Shown in pieces: positions 8,382 to 17,357 of a DNA stretch of 64,000 nt. The translations under genes were made by a program, and so were the position numbers. The notes under the pieces were generated by a model. The model saw nothing but the letters and a program-made list of their open reading frames with translations, was not told the origin of the DNA and did no database searches. This DNA is from Streptomyces sp. CB03234 (GTDB taxonomy: Bacteria > Actinomycetota > Actinomycetes > Streptomycetales > Streptomycetaceae): the NCBI RefSeq assembly GCF_001905885.1, contig NZ_LIYH01000010.1, positions 111,782 to 175,781 of the forward strand. Reading direction: 5' to 3'. How positions within the stretch are numbered: position 1 is the first letter of the stretch; every line of letters starts with the position of its first letter.

Positions 8382-9565
8382 TGCTCACTCCGGCCATCCG
8401 GCTGAAGAACCTCGCCTTCCTCCTCATCGGCGTCCTCGTCCTCGGCATCGTCGGAGTGCGGTACGCGGACGTCGGCCACCTCGTCGGCCTGCGCGACCAC
8501 TACACCGTACGCGTCCGGCTCGACTCCACCGGCGGGCTGTTCACCCACTCCAACGTCACCTACCGCGGGGTCTCGGTCGGCCGTGTCGGCGCCCTCCGGC
8601 TCACCGACGACGGGGTCGAGGCGGAGCTGCGCATCAAGGACTCGGCGCCCGCGATCCCCGCCGACCTCGAAGCCGTCGTCGCCAACCTCTCCGCCGTCGG
8701 TGAGCAGTACATCGACCTCCGCCCGGTCTCCGACGGCGGACCGTTCCTGCGCGACGGCTCGGTCATCGCCCGTGCCGACACCCGGACACCCGCGCCCGTC
8801 ACCACCGTACTGAGCGGGGTGAGTTCGCTGGCGTCCTCCATCGACCTGGAGTCGCTGCGCACGGTCGTCGACGAGTTCGGTACGGCGCTGAACGGGCGAG
8901 GCGACGACCTCCAGGCGCTGATGGACGGCGGCGACGACTTCGTACGGGCCGCCGACAGGGCGCTGCCCGCCACCACCCGCCTGATCACCGACGGCGAGAC
9001 GGTGCTGCGGACCCAGGCGGAGGAGGGCGAGGCGCTCACCTCGTTCGCCTCGGGTGCCAAGGAGCTGGCCGCGCGCCTCAAGAGCTCCGACACCGACCTG
9101 CGCAGGCTGATCGCCGCGGCCCCGGACGCCGCCGGTCAGGTCAGCGCACTGCTGCGCGACCTCGACCCCGCGTTCGGCGTCGTGCTGGCCAACCTGCTCA
9201 CCACGTCGGACGTGGCGGTGACCCGGCAGCGCGGCATGGCGGAGTTCCTGGTGAGGATGCCCGCGCTCGTCGCCGCCGGGTCGACCGCCGTGACGCCCCG
9301 GGGCGTCGACCTCGGCATGTCGGTCACCTTCTTCGAGCCGCTGCCCTGCACGGCGGGATACGGGGGGACGACGTACCGCAACGGCCTCGACCTCTCCTCC
9401 CCACCGGCCCTCAACACCAACGCCCGGTGCACATCACCACCGTCGAGCGGCATCAATGTGCGCGGCTCCGCCAACGCACCCCGCGGCGGCCCACTGCCGC
9501 CCCCGGCGACGGCACCGGGGTCACCGGCGACGGCACCGGCGACGGCTCCGGGGCGCGGGCGATGA
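8381..9565 (+). CDS. mceF: MceF-type protein
   Basis: 394 residues; ATG at 8381 shares a base with the mceE stop (TGATG). The anchor helix (LAFLLIGVLVLGIVGVRYA) is followed by an MCE domain (YTVRVRLDSTGGLFTHSNVTYRGVSVGRVGAL ... LSAVGEQYIDLRP) and a helical region. A late segment (LPCTAGYGGTTYRNGLD) contains a conserved cysteine. The C-terminal 35 residues are Pro/Ala/Gly-rich, likely a disordered tail outside the membrane. Last of the six mce genes; the ATGA overlap at 9562-9565 joins it to the Mce-associated genes. Confidence 0.92.
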   Translation: MLTPAIRLKNLAFLLIGVLVLGIVGVRYADVGHLVGLRDHYTVRVRLDSTGGLFTHSNVTYRGVSVGRVGALRLTDDGVEAELRIKDSAPAIPADLEAVVANLSAVGEQYIDLRPVSDGGPFLRDGSVIARADTRTPAPVTTVLSGVSSLASSIDLESLRTVVDEFGTALNGRGDDLQALMDGGDDFVRAADRALPATTRLITDGETVLRTQAEEGEALTSFASGAKELAARLKSSDTDLRRLIAAAPDAAGQVSALLRDLDPAFGVVLANLLTTSDVAVTRQRGMAEFLVRMPALVAAGSTAVTPRGVDLGMSVTFFEPLPCTAGYGGTTYRNGLDLSSPPALNTNARCTSPPSSGINVRGSANAPRGGPLPPPATAPGSPATAPATAPGRGR

Positions 9566-9984
9566 GGCGGCGGTACGGACGGGGGCCGGCCGCCGCCGTG
9601 GCGGCCGTTGCGGTGGCGGCGCTGCTGTGCGGCCTCGCCGGCTGGTCGTACGCCCGGGCGGCGGGTGACGAGACCCGCGCGTACGCCGAGGCCAGGGACA
9701 GCGCGCTCGACGCCGGGCGCCGGCACGTCGCCCGGCTCAGCAGCGTGGACGCCGGGCTCCCAGGGACCGCCTCCGCCCGCGCCACCGTCACGGACGCCGC
9801 CCTCACCGCCCTGGACGTCCGGGCCGGTACGGCGGAACTCATCGCGACCGTACGGGTGGAGACCACGCCCGGCGACGGCCGGCCCGCCGGCACGGACCGC
9901 AAGCGCCTGGAAGCCGACCTCACCCGTACCGGCGACGGCTGGAAGGTCACCGCCCTCACCGCCGTACCGGTGGCCGGACCATGA
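9562..9984 (+). CDS. Mce-associated membrane protein, type 1, short form
   Basis: 140 residues: one N-terminal transmembrane helix (AAVAAVAVAALLCGLAGWSY) and a small extracytoplasmic domain. It is clearly a paralogue of the gene two places downstream (10502-11053): both have WSY..A..DE(T/S).AYA..RDxxLDAGR after the helix and end with LTRTxxGWKxxAL. This copy lacks roughly 38 residues of the middle that the longer one has (the RRGLDTWQDSATGDLLAQL region). Mce-associated proteins in the family accompany mce operons and may stabilise the complex; their molecular job is not established. Overlaps neighbours as ATGA on both sides. Confidence 0.85.
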   Translation: MRRRYGRGPAAAVAAVAVAALLCGLAGWSYARAAGDETRAYAEARDSALDAGRRHVARLSSVDAGLPGTASARATVTDAALTALDVRAGTAELIATVRVETTPGDGRPAGTDRKRLEADLTRTGDGWKVTALTAVPVAGP

Positions 9985-10487
9985 AGGGAGGGCGCGTGCT
10001 CGTGCCGCTGGTGCTGCTCGTGCTCCTCGCCCTGCTCGCTTGCGCGGCCGGACTCCTCATCCGTACACAGCAGTTGACCGACGCGCCCGCCCTCCGGAAC
10101 CGGGCGCTGACCGACACCGAGGCCACGGCGCGGGTCGTGGGCGAGGTCAGCGGGGCGCTCCGCCAGGTCTTCTCGTACGGACCCGAGGACGCCGACGCGA
10201 CGCGGCAGGCGGCGCGCCGCCTCCTCGCGGGGAAGGCCGCCCGGCAGTACGAGACCCTGTTCGGCCAGGTCGAGCAACGGGCGGCGCAGCAGAGGCTGAC
10301 GCTCACCACCCATGTCGTACGCGCCGGGGTGACCCGGCTCGACGACCACGGCGCGCACCTCCTGGTCTTCCTCGACCAGGTCGCGCAGCGCGCCGGCACA
10401 CCCGCCACCACGGTCGCCGCGCAGCTCTCCGTCACCGCGGAACGGCGGGACGGCCGCTGGCGGATCGTCGACATCCGATCGCGATAG
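9981..10487 (+). CDS. Mce-associated membrane protein, type 2
   Basis: 168 residues with a single strong N-terminal helix (LVPLVLLVLLALLACAAGLLI) and an extracytoplasmic domain. Its motif string (ALRNRALTDTEATARVVGEVSGALRQVFSY, then LLAGKAARQYETLF and RWRIVDI) is repeated in the gene at 11069-11770, so the two are paralogues. ATG at 9981 overlaps the previous stop. This family is seen next to mce operons in actinobacteria; an accessory role in the transporter is inference from context. Confidence 0.85.
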   Translation: MKGGRVLVPLVLLVLLALLACAAGLLIRTQQLTDAPALRNRALTDTEATARVVGEVSGALRQVFSYGPEDADATRQAARRLLAGKAARQYETLFGQVEQRAAQQRLTLTTHVVRAGVTRLDDHGAHLLVFLDQVAQRAGTPATTVAAQLSVTAERRDGRWRIVDIRSR

Positions 10488-10501
10488 GGGGCACCACACC
10501 G

Positions 10502-11053
10502 ATGGCCCGCACGACGAAATGGAACGCACCGGCACGCAACCCGCTCCTCACGGCGGCGGCCGCACTGGCCCTGCTGGCGGCCGGAGGCGCGGGCTGGGGC
10601 GGCTGGTCCTGGTACACGGCGGCGCACGACGAATCCACCGCCTACGCCACCACCCGCGACGAGGTGCTGGACGCGGGCCGGCAGGCCGTGCAGAACATGA
10701 ACACGCTCGACCACCGCGACCTGCGGCGCGGGCTGGACACCTGGCAGGACTCCGCCACCGGCGACCTGCTGGCCCAGCTCACGGCCGGCCGACCGCAGTT
10801 CGAGCGGCAGATCCAGCAGGCGAAGACGGTGACCAGCGCGAAGGTGCTGTCCGGCGCGGTCACCGAGCTGGACACGCGGGCGGGCCGGGCACGTGTGATG
10901 GTCGCCCTCCGCATCACGGTGACCCCGCCCAAGGGCGCGCCCGCCGCGAAGGAGAGCCGGATACTCGGCGAGCTCACCCGTACCCCCGAGGGCTGGAAAC
11001 TCAGCGCCCTCGGCCAGGCACCGGTCGGCACCACCGCGACCGCCGCCGACTGA
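10502..11053 (+). CDS. Mce-associated membrane protein, type 1, full-length form
   Basis: 183 residues. The N-terminal helix (LLTAAAALALLAAGGAGWGGWSWY) is followed by DESTAYATTRDEVLDAGRQAVQNMNTLDHRDLRRGLDTW and ends in ELTRTPEGWKLSALGQAPVG. It starts at ATG 10502 after a 14-bp gap, with a purine-rich ATAGGGGG just upstream. Paralogue of 9562-9984, retaining the middle segment that the other copy lacks. Together with 11069-11770 it repeats the type 1 + type 2 gene order of the two genes before it, which points to a tandem duplication of a two-gene module. Confidence 0.87.
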   Translation: MARTTKWNAPARNPLLTAAAALALLAAGGAGWGGWSWYTAAHDESTAYATTRDEVLDAGRQAVQNMNTLDHRDLRRGLDTWQDSATGDLLAQLTAGRPQFERQIQQAKTVTSAKVLSGAVTELDTRAGRARVMVALRITVTPPKGAPAAKESRILGELTRTPEGWKLSALGQAPVGTTATAAD

Positions 11054-11068
11054 GAGGACCCCACCCCC

Positions 11069-11770
11069 ATGCCGACGACCCGTCACCTCGTCAACCGCCG
11101 ACGCCGCCTGGCGTCCGTGCAGGCGACGCCCCCACGCACGGCCGCCGCCGCACCTCCGCCGCGTGCCGAGCCCGAACCGCCCCGGGCCCGACGCCGCGCC
11201 GAGCCCGAACCGCGCCGAGCCCGACGCCGCGCCCTGCCCGCGCCGCCCGCCCTGCCCGCGCTGACCGCCGCGCTGGGCGTCCTCACCGTCCTCCTGGGCG
11301 GTTTCGCGGTCTGGTCCACCGGGGAGGCGGCCGCCCTGCGCGACACGCCAGCCGCCCGCAACGCCGCCCTCACCGACATCGCCCGCACCAGCGAGGTCAA
11401 GGGCCAGGTCACCAAGGCGGTGAACGAGCTCTTCTCGTACGACTACGCCGCCACCGCCACCGCCGACAAGGCCACCCGCGCGTACCTGACCGGCAAGGCG
11501 GTCGAGCAGCACCGCGCGATGCTGGCCCCGGTGCGGGAACAGGCCGCCAAGCAGAAGCTGGTCCTCACCACCACCGTCACCGAGAGCGGCGTGGAGCTGA
11601 TCGACGGCGACCGGGCGCGGGTGCTGATCTACGCGGACCAGAGCAACACCCGTACCGCGGCGACGAAGGACGGGACGACGTACGGCGCCGCCATGTTCGT
11701 GGTGGAGGCGGTACGGAAGGACAACGCCTGGCGTATCGCCGCCATCGACACCCTGGGGGCGGGCTCATGA
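11069..11770 (+). CDS. Mce-associated membrane protein, type 2, with basic/Pro-rich N-terminal tail
   Basis: 233 residues. ATG at 11069 is preceded by GAGAGG. About 55 residues rich in Arg, Pro and Ala (APPPRAEPEPPRARRRAEPEPRR) come before the transmembrane helix (PALTAALGVLTVLLGGFAVW), so the tail would be cytoplasmic. The extracytoplasmic part repeats the pattern of 9981-10487 (AARNAALTDIARTSEVKGQVTKAVNELFSY ... YLTGKAVEQHRAM ... AWRIAAID). The stop overlaps the next start (ATGA at 11767-11770). Confidence 0.86.
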   Translation: MPTTRHLVNRRRRLASVQATPPRTAAAAPPPRAEPEPPRARRRAEPEPRRARRRALPAPPALPALTAALGVLTVLLGGFAVWSTGEAAALRDTPAARNAALTDIARTSEVKGQVTKAVNELFSYDYAATATADKATRAYLTGKAVEQHRAMLAPVREQAAKQKLVLTTTVTESGVELIDGDRARVLIYADQSNTRTAATKDGTTYGAAMFVVEAVRKDNAWRIAAIDTLGAGS

Positions 11771-12993
11771 GGATGCGCCGGCGACTCACCGGAACGGCGG
11801 CGGCCGTCGCCGCGATGGCCGCGCTCACGGCGTCGCAGGCGCCGGGGGTCGTCGGTCCGCCGCAACCGGTCGCGGGCGGTCCGGCCGCGGAGGAGCCGGT
11901 GGCGGACGACCGTGGGCGGTACGCGCCGCAGCCGCCGAACGACGACGCGTACCACACGGAGCTGCCCCCGCTCACCTCGCCCGCACCGTCCGCGCCGTCC
12001 GCTCCCCACGTCGCGCCCCGGCCCGGCGGCGGCCCCCTGGCCGGGCAGGTCACCGCCCACGCAGGGATACCCGCCACCGTCCTCGCCGCCTACCGGCGCG
12101 CCGAGGCCGCCGTCGCCCGGACCGACCCCGGCTGCCGGCTGCGGTGGCAGCTGCTCGCGGCGATCGGCAAGGTCGAGTCGGGCCAGGCGCGCGGCGGGCG
12201 CGTGGACGCCTACGGCACCACGCCGGTGCCCATCCTCGGGCCGGTGCTCGACGGAGCCGGGTTCGCCCGGATCACGGACACGGACGGCGGCGCGTACGAC
12301 GGGGACACGGTGTACGACCGGGCGGTCGGCCCCATGCAGTTCATCCCGTCGACGTGGGCCCGCTGGCGTGCGGACGGCAACGGGGACGGGAGGCGGGACC
12401 CGAACAACGTGTACGACGCCGCCCTGGCCGCCGGGCGCTACCTGTGCGCGGGGCAGCGGACGCTCACCGTCAAGGCCGACCTGGACCGGGCGGTCCTCAG
12501 CTACAACCACTCGGGCGCCTACCTGCGGACCGTGCTGTCCTGGCTGGCCTTCTACCAGCGCGGGGCGCATCCGGTGCCGGACAGCACGGGCGTGCTCCCG
12601 GTGAGCCCCGGCGCGGGCAGTGCCGGCGGCAAGGGTACGGAGCCGAACGCCGCGCCCAAGCCCAAGCCCACGCCCACGCCCAAGCCGAGTCCCGGCCCGG
12701 GCGGCGGCATCGTTGTGGGCCCGCAGCCCTCCACCCGCCCCCCGGCCGCCCCCCGCCCGCCGGTGCGCCCGACGCCGTCCCCCGGTACACCGTCCCCGGC
12801 CCCGACCCCAAGCCCCACACCGTCCCCCACCCCCACCCCCACCCCCACGCCGACCCCGGCCCCCACCCCCACGCCCACTCCCACGGACCCGACGCCGAAC
12901 CCCACTCCCACCCCCACCTGCTCGTCCCCGGCCCCCACGCCCACGCCCGCCTCCTGCTCAGCTCCCAGCCCCACCTCCACCTCCACCCCCTGA
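11767..12993 (+). CDS. Secreted lytic transglycosylase-like protein with long Pro/Thr tail
   Basis: 408 residues, last gene of the mce operon. An N-terminal signal-like helix (LTGTAAAVAAMAALTASQAPG) is followed by a linker and, at about 115-270, a membrane-bound lytic murein transglycosylase-type domain: LRWQLLAAIGKVESG places the catalytic Glu at 137, with YDRAVGPMQFIPSTWARW and AVLSYNHSGAYLRTVL downstream. It should cleave peptidoglycan glycan strands. The C-terminal 120 residues are a Pro/Thr/Ser/Lys repeat, probably a wall-spanning spacer. A wall hydrolase in the operon could open the wall for the Mce machine (inference). The last 36 bp overlap the convergent ligase gene. Confidence 0.88.
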   Translation: MRMRRRLTGTAAAVAAMAALTASQAPGVVGPPQPVAGGPAAEEPVADDRGRYAPQPPNDDAYHTELPPLTSPAPSAPSAPHVAPRPGGGPLAGQVTAHAGIPATVLAAYRRAEAAVARTDPGCRLRWQLLAAIGKVESGQARGGRVDAYGTTPVPILGPVLDGAGFARITDTDGGAYDGDTVYDRAVGPMQFIPSTWARWRADGNGDGRRDPNNVYDAALAAGRYLCAGQRTLTVKADLDRAVLSYNHSGAYLRTVLSWLAFYQRGAHPVPDSTGVLPVSPGAGSAGGKGTEPNAAPKPKPTPTPKPSPGPGGGIVVGPQPSTRPPAAPRPPVRPTPSPGTPSPAPTPSPTPSPTPTPTPTPTPAPTPTPTPTDPTPNPTPTPTCSSPAPTPTPASCSAPSPTSTSTP

Positions 12994-14046
12994 CAGCACC
13001 TCACCGAGGTCGTAGGAGACGGGCTCCTCCAACTGCCCGTACCCGCAGCTCCCGGGTGTACGGTCCGGCCGCCACCGGCGGAACTGGGCCGTGTGCCGGA
13101 ACCGGGTGCCCTCCATGTGGTCGTACCCGACCTCGCAGACCCGCTCGGGCCGCAGCGCCACCCACGACAGGTCCTTCTTCCCGGACCAGCGGCTCGGCGC
13201 CCCGGGCAGCCGGGCGGTCTCGTGCGCGGCCTCGTCCGTCCAGGCCGCCCAGGGGTGCTCGTCGGGCGGGTCCATGCGCAGTGGTTCGAGTTCGTCGACC
13301 AGTTCCGCGCGCCGTTTCTCGGTGAACGCCGCGCAGACGCCGACGTGCTGGAGGGTGCCGTGGTCGTCGTACAGGCCGAGCAGCAGGGAGCCGACGACCG
13401 GGCCGCTCTTGTGGAAGCGGTAGCCGGCCACGACGACGTCGGCGGTCCGCTCGTGCTTGATCTTGTACATGAGCCGGGCGTCGGGCCGGTAGGGCAGGTT
13501 CAGGGGCTTGGCGATCACGCCGTCGAGCCCGGCACCCTCGTACTGGTCGAACCAGCCCCGCGCCACCTCGATGTCCGTCGTGGACGGCGCCAGGTGGACG
13601 GGGGCGTCCACGCCGTGCAGGGCCTCCTCCAGCGCCGCCCGGCGCTCGACGAGAGGTGTGTCCATGAGCGACTCGTCACCGAGGGCCAGCAGGTCGAAGG
13701 CGATGAACCGCGCCGGGGTCCGCTCGGACAGCATCTTCACCCGGGACGCGGCGGGGTGGATGCGCTCGGTGAGCTTGTCGAAGTCCAGCCGCCCCTCGTG
13801 GGCGATCACGATCTCGCCGTCCACGACACAGCGCTCGGGGAGCCGGGGCGGCAGGGCGGCGGCCAGCTCGGGGAAGTACCGGGTCAGCGGCTTTCCGGTG
13901 CGGCTGCCGATCACCAGCTCGGGCCCGTCCCGGTGGACGATCGCCCGGAAGCCGTCCCACTTGGCCTCGTACTGCATGCCGGGCGGGATCTTCTTCACGG
14001 ACTTCGCCAGCATCGGCTTCACGGGCGGCATCACCGGCAGGTCCAT
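12958..14046 (-). CDS. ligC: ATP-dependent DNA ligase, LigC type
   Basis: 362 residues, the size of stand-alone LigC. Nucleotidyltransferase motif I is YEAKWDGFRA with the adenylated Lys at 29. Other motifs are SRTGKPLTRYFPEL (III), CVVDGEIVI, and LDGVIAKPLNLPYRP with MYKIKHERTADVVVAGY (IV-V); an OB-fold domain with PERVCEVGYDHMEGTRFRH follows. The reaction seals DNA nicks using ATP. In mycobacteria LigC and Prim-PolC act in base excision repair and gap filling. The divergent gene at 14121 is the matching polymerase. The Gly-rich C-terminus (SGGGGGGGAGS) is encoded in the overlap with the Pro-rich tail of the transglycosylase gene. ATG at 14046 is the first of several in-frame starts. Confidence 0.93.
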   Translation of the reverse strand: MDLPVMPPVKPMLAKSVKKIPPGMQYEAKWDGFRAIVHRDGPELVIGSRTGKPLTRYFPELAAALPPRLPERCVVDGEIVIAHEGRLDFDKLTERIHPAASRVKMLSERTPARFIAFDLLALGDESLMDTPLVERRAALEEALHGVDAPVHLAPSTTDIEVARGWFDQYEGAGLDGVIAKPLNLPYRPDARLMYKIKHERTADVVVAGYRFHKSGPVVGSLLLGLYDDHGTLQHVGVCAAFTEKRRAELVDELEPLRMDPPDEHPWAAWTDEAAHETARLPGAPSRWSGKKDLSWVALRPERVCEVGYDHMEGTRFRHTAQFRRWRPDRTPGSCGYGQLEEPVSYDLGEVLSGGGGGGGAGS

Positions 14047-14120
14047 GGCTCGATTCTGCCCGACCGCATGGCGTTACGCCCGATATGCGAGCTTCGTGAG
14101 GGCGCCCTACTGTGGCGCCC

Positions 14121-15131
14121 ATGGGAAACGCGGTGGAGCTGGAGGCCGGCGGGCGGACCGTACGCCTGTCCAACCCGGACAAGGTCTACTTCCCGGAGCG
14201 CGGCTTCACGAAGCTGGACGTGGCGCGCTACTTCCTCGCCGTACGCGAGGGCATCACGCGCGCCCTGCGCGACCGCCCGACCACCCTGGAACGCTTCGTC
14301 GACGGTGTGGAGGGCGAGTCCTTCTTCCAGAAGCGCGCGCCCAAGAACCTCCCCGACTGGATCCCCACCGCCCACATCTCCTTCCCCAGCGGACGCTTCG
14401 CCGACGAGATCCGCCCCACCGAGATCGCCGCCGTCATCTGGGCCGCCAACCTCGGCACGCTCACCTTCCACCCCTGGCCGGTACGCGGCGACCGCACCGA
14501 CCACCCCGACGAACTGCGCATCGACCTGGACCCGCAGCCCGGCACCGGCTTCGCCGAGGCGGTGGCCGCCGCGCACGAGCTGCACGCCCTGCTCGACGAG
14601 CACGGACTGCGCGGCTGGCCGAAGACCTCCGGCGGGCGCGGCATCCACGTCTACGTACCGATCGAACCGCGCTGGGACTTCACCCGGGTACGCCGCGCCG
14701 CCATCGCCGTGGGCCGAGAGCTGGAACGGCGCATGCCCGGCCGGGTCACCACCGCGTGGTGGAAGGAGGAGCGCGGCGAGAAGATCTTCGTCGACTACAA
14801 CCAGACGGCCCGTGACCGGACCATCGCCTCCGCCTACTCGATCCGTCCCAAGCCGCACGCCCCGGTGTCCGCCCCGCTCCGGTGGGACGAACTGGACGAC
14901 GTCGACCCCCGCGACTTCGACCTGGCGACCATGCCCGTGCGGTACGCCGACTACGGCGACATCCACGCGGACATGGACGACCACGCCTTCTCGCTGGACA
15001 GCCTCCTGGAGCTGGCCGCCAAGGACGAACGCGACCACGGCCTGGCGGACCTGCCGTACCCGCCGGACTACCCGAAGATGCCGGGCGAGCCCAAGCGGGT
15101 ACAGCCGAGCCGCGCCAAGAAGACCGAGTGA
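14121..15131 (+). CDS. Primase-polymerase of the LigD polymerase-domain family (Prim-PolC like)
   Basis: 336 residues, a stand-alone archaeo-eukaryotic-primase-type polymerase domain. Metal-binding Asp residues lie in LRIDLDPQPG (Asp135, Asp137), and the family signature SGGRGIHVYVP follows; a third acidic site is expected near KIFVDYNQTARDRT. It extends primers across short gaps, preferring ribonucleotides in the family, and works with LigC or LigD. ATG at 14121 is preferred; an in-frame GTG at 14112 would add three residues. It is divergent from ligC across 74 bp, so both may share control. No Ku gene is visible, which favours excision-repair gap filling over end joining (inference). Confidence 0.92.
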   Translation: MGNAVELEAGGRTVRLSNPDKVYFPERGFTKLDVARYFLAVREGITRALRDRPTTLERFVDGVEGESFFQKRAPKNLPDWIPTAHISFPSGRFADEIRPTEIAAVIWAANLGTLTFHPWPVRGDRTDHPDELRIDLDPQPGTGFAEAVAAAHELHALLDEHGLRGWPKTSGGRGIHVYVPIEPRWDFTRVRRAAIAVGRELERRMPGRVTTAWWKEERGEKIFVDYNQTARDRTIASAYSIRPKPHAPVSAPLRWDELDDVDPRDFDLATMPVRYADYGDIHADMDDHAFSLDSLLELAAKDERDHGLADLPYPPDYPKMPGEPKRVQPSRAKKTE

Positions 15132-15134
15132 CTC

Positions 15135-17357
15135 TCAGAGCTCCTTGACCCGGATGTCGCGGTAGGAGATCACATCCGTCGTGCCGTGGACCTGGAGGCC
15201 TATGTAGCCGGTGGCGTACCGCCGGCCGTCCGTGCCGGGGTCACCGTCGCGCGGCGGGGAGAACTCCTGGCCGGCGGTGTTGTCGAACTCGTTGATCAGG
15301 ACACCGTTGCGGAAGACCGAGTAGTGCTGGCCCTCCACCCGGACCTCGTAATCGTTCCAGGTGCCCTTCGGGGTGACGCCCGCGCCACCGAGCCCCACCC
15401 GGTCGAACCCGTAGATTGAGCCCGTCTTGTACATGTCGCCGTCCGGCCGGTCCAGGACCTGGACCTCGTGCCCGAACTTGATGGCGACCCACTCCGGCCG
15501 GGGTTCCTCCGGGTGGTTGTGGACGTTCGGGAAGCGGACGAAGACGCCGGAGTTGGCGTTGCCGGAGCCCGGGGCGTCGTCCCGCCACTGGAGCTTCAGC
15601 GAGAAGTCCCCGTACTGCCGCTGCGGGAACCACAGCATGCCCATGCCCGGGACCGTGGTGCTGCTGGTCATCGAGCCGTCGCCGTTGAGGGCGAACTTCC
15701 CGCCGCCCACGTGCTGCCACCTGGCGAAGGTCTCCGCGGAGCCGTCGAACAGGGTGCGGTAGCCGGTGGTCTGGCCCGGCTTGCCGATCCCTGACTCCTT
15801 TGCCGCGCGGTAGATCGTCCGGTGCTCGCGGGCGTCGATGACCCCCTCCGCGAGGAGCTTGTCGAGCACCGCGTCCACGTGCTTGAGGAACAGCGCGTGC
15901 GACGACCAGTCCTTCTCGTCCTCGATCAGCTCGTTGATGGTGCACCGGCCGCGCGTCATCCGGTTCGGTACACCGCTGTCGACCGTGCCCACGATGACGG
16001 TGAGCCGCTCGTCGTACTCCGGGCAGTTGGGCGCCGGTACGCCGCCGCCCTCCGCGACGTCGAAGGCGACCTGCTTGGCGGCCGAGGTGTTGCCGGCCTT
16101 GTCGGTGGCCCGGTGCAGCACCGTGTGGTAGCCCACCCGGTCCACGACGACCGGTGCCGTGTACGCCAGGTACGGCCCGCCGTCCAGGGAGTACTCCACC
16201 TTGTCCACGCCGGAGCCGCCGGTGTCGGTCGCGGTGACCGTCACCGTGGCGCTGGTGATGAACGCCCCGTCGGAGTTCTTGCTCCCGGTCACCGTGGCCG
16301 TCGTCTCGGGCGGCGTCGTGTCCTGGCTGGGCGGGGCGACGACCGTGAACTGCACGGACTTCTCGGGTGCCACGTTCCCGGCCCGGTCCGTGGCCCGGTA
16401 GCGGACCGTGTGGGTCCCCACCTGGTGCACCATCACCGGGGCGGTGTAGGTCTGCCAGGCACCGTCGGCCCCGATCGCGTACTCGATCGTGTTGACGCCC
16501 GAGCCGGTGTCGGACGCGGTGACGGTGACCGTCGCCATGTCCAGGTACTGGCCCTGGTCGTTCCTCTCACCACTGACGGTCGCCGAGGTCTCCGGCGGGG
16601 TCCTGTCGTCCGTCGGCGGAGCCACGACGGTGAAGTCGACGGCCTTCTCGGCGGAGGTGTTGCCCGCCTTGTCGGTGGCCCGGTAGCGGATCCGGTGGGT
16701 GCCCACCTCGTGGACCATCACGGGCGCGGTGTACGCCTGCCAGGCGCCGTCCGCCCCGACCGCGTACTCGATCCGGTCGACGCCCGAGCCGCCGGTGTCG
16801 GTGGCCGAGACCGTGACGTTGGCGTGGCCGATGTACGCGCCGTCGGCGTTCCGCTCGCCCTCGACCTTCGCCGAGGTCTCCGGCGCCGTGGTGTCCTCGC
16901 CGCCGCCCGCCTCCGTCACGGTGAGGATGCCCTGCATCGCACCGTGGCCCGGGATGGTGCAGTAGAACCGGTACCGGCCGGGCGTCAGGGTGACCTGCGC
17001 GGTGTGCTTGCCGCCCTGGTCGTCATTGGGGTTGGCCAGGATGTTCAGCTGGACGTCGTTGTTGTACTCCGGGTCCGAGACGTCGAACGTCAGGGTGTGC
17101 GGCATGCCGGTGGTGTTCCCGGTGGCCGCGCTGTTCTCGAAGACGATCGTCGTCGGCCCCGCCACCGCGGTGGTCGGGAAGGCCAGGTAGCGGTCGATGG
17201 GGTCACCGGCTGTCCAGGTCAGCACCTGCTCCGCCGCGGCCGCCGGCCTTGCCGCCGGACCGTTGTCGGGTCGCCCGTACGCGGCGGTCGACGTCAGCCC
17301 CAGAACCATCAGCAGGGACCCGAGCAGGGCGGTCCAGATCCGTGGAGAACGTCTCAC
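15135..17357 (-). CDS. Secreted cupredoxin / OmpL47-like repeats / 3-keto-disaccharide hydrolase (DUF1080) fusion
   Basis: 740 residues from a GTG that overlaps the upstream stop (GTGA). Signal peptide about 1-30. Residues about 40-150 form a cupredoxin: the type-1 copper set is visible as GMPHTLTFDV (His) and RFYCTIPGHGAMQG (Cys, His, Met). Three beta-sandwich repeats follow, each with VTVSATDTGGSGVDRIEYAV...WQAYTAPVMVHEVGTHRIRYRATDKAGN, as in OmpL47-type repeats. A helical linker with two cysteines precedes a C-terminal DUF1080 domain (YRTLFDGSAETFARWQHVGGG ... TGYIGLQVHG), a family whose members hydrolyse 3-keto-glycosides. Single-protein joining of a copper electron carrier to a glycoside-active domain suggests extracellular oxidative sugar chemistry; substrate unknown. 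Confidence 0.88.
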   Translation of the reverse strand: MRRSPRIWTALLGSLLMVLGLTSTAAYGRPDNGPAARPAAAAEQVLTWTAGDPIDRYLAFPTTAVAGPTTIVFENSAATGNTTGMPHTLTFDVSDPEYNNDVQLNILANPNDDQGGKHTAQVTLTPGRYRFYCTIPGHGAMQGILTVTEAGGGEDTTAPETSAKVEGERNADGAYIGHANVTVSATDTGGSGVDRIEYAVGADGAWQAYTAPVMVHEVGTHRIRYRATDKAGNTSAEKAVDFTVVAPPTDDRTPPETSATVSGERNDQGQYLDMATVTVTASDTGSGVNTIEYAIGADGAWQTYTAPVMVHQVGTHTVRYRATDRAGNVAPEKSVQFTVVAPPSQDTTPPETTATVTGSKNSDGAFITSATVTVTATDTGGSGVDKVEYSLDGGPYLAYTAPVVVDRVGYHTVLHRATDKAGNTSAAKQVAFDVAEGGGVPAPNCPEYDERLTVIVGTVDSGVPNRMTRGRCTINELIEDEKDWSSHALFLKHVDAVLDKLLAEGVIDAREHRTIYRAAKESGIGKPGQTTGYRTLFDGSAETFARWQHVGGGKFALNGDGSMTSSTTVPGMGMLWFPQRQYGDFSLKLQWRDDAPGSGNANSGVFVRFPNVHNHPEEPRPEWVAIKFGHEVQVLDRPDGDMYKTGSIYGFDRVGLGGAGVTPKGTWNDYEVRVEGQHYSVFRNGVLINEFDNTAGQEFSPPRDGDPGTDGRRYATGYIGLQVHGTTDVISYRDIRVKEL

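Noticed and set aside
12640..12990. Pro/Thr repeat region of the transglycosylase as a separate gene or frameshift
   Set aside because: The frame stays open and continuous with the catalytic domain; such Pro-rich wall-spanning tails are normal in secreted actinobacterial proteins.
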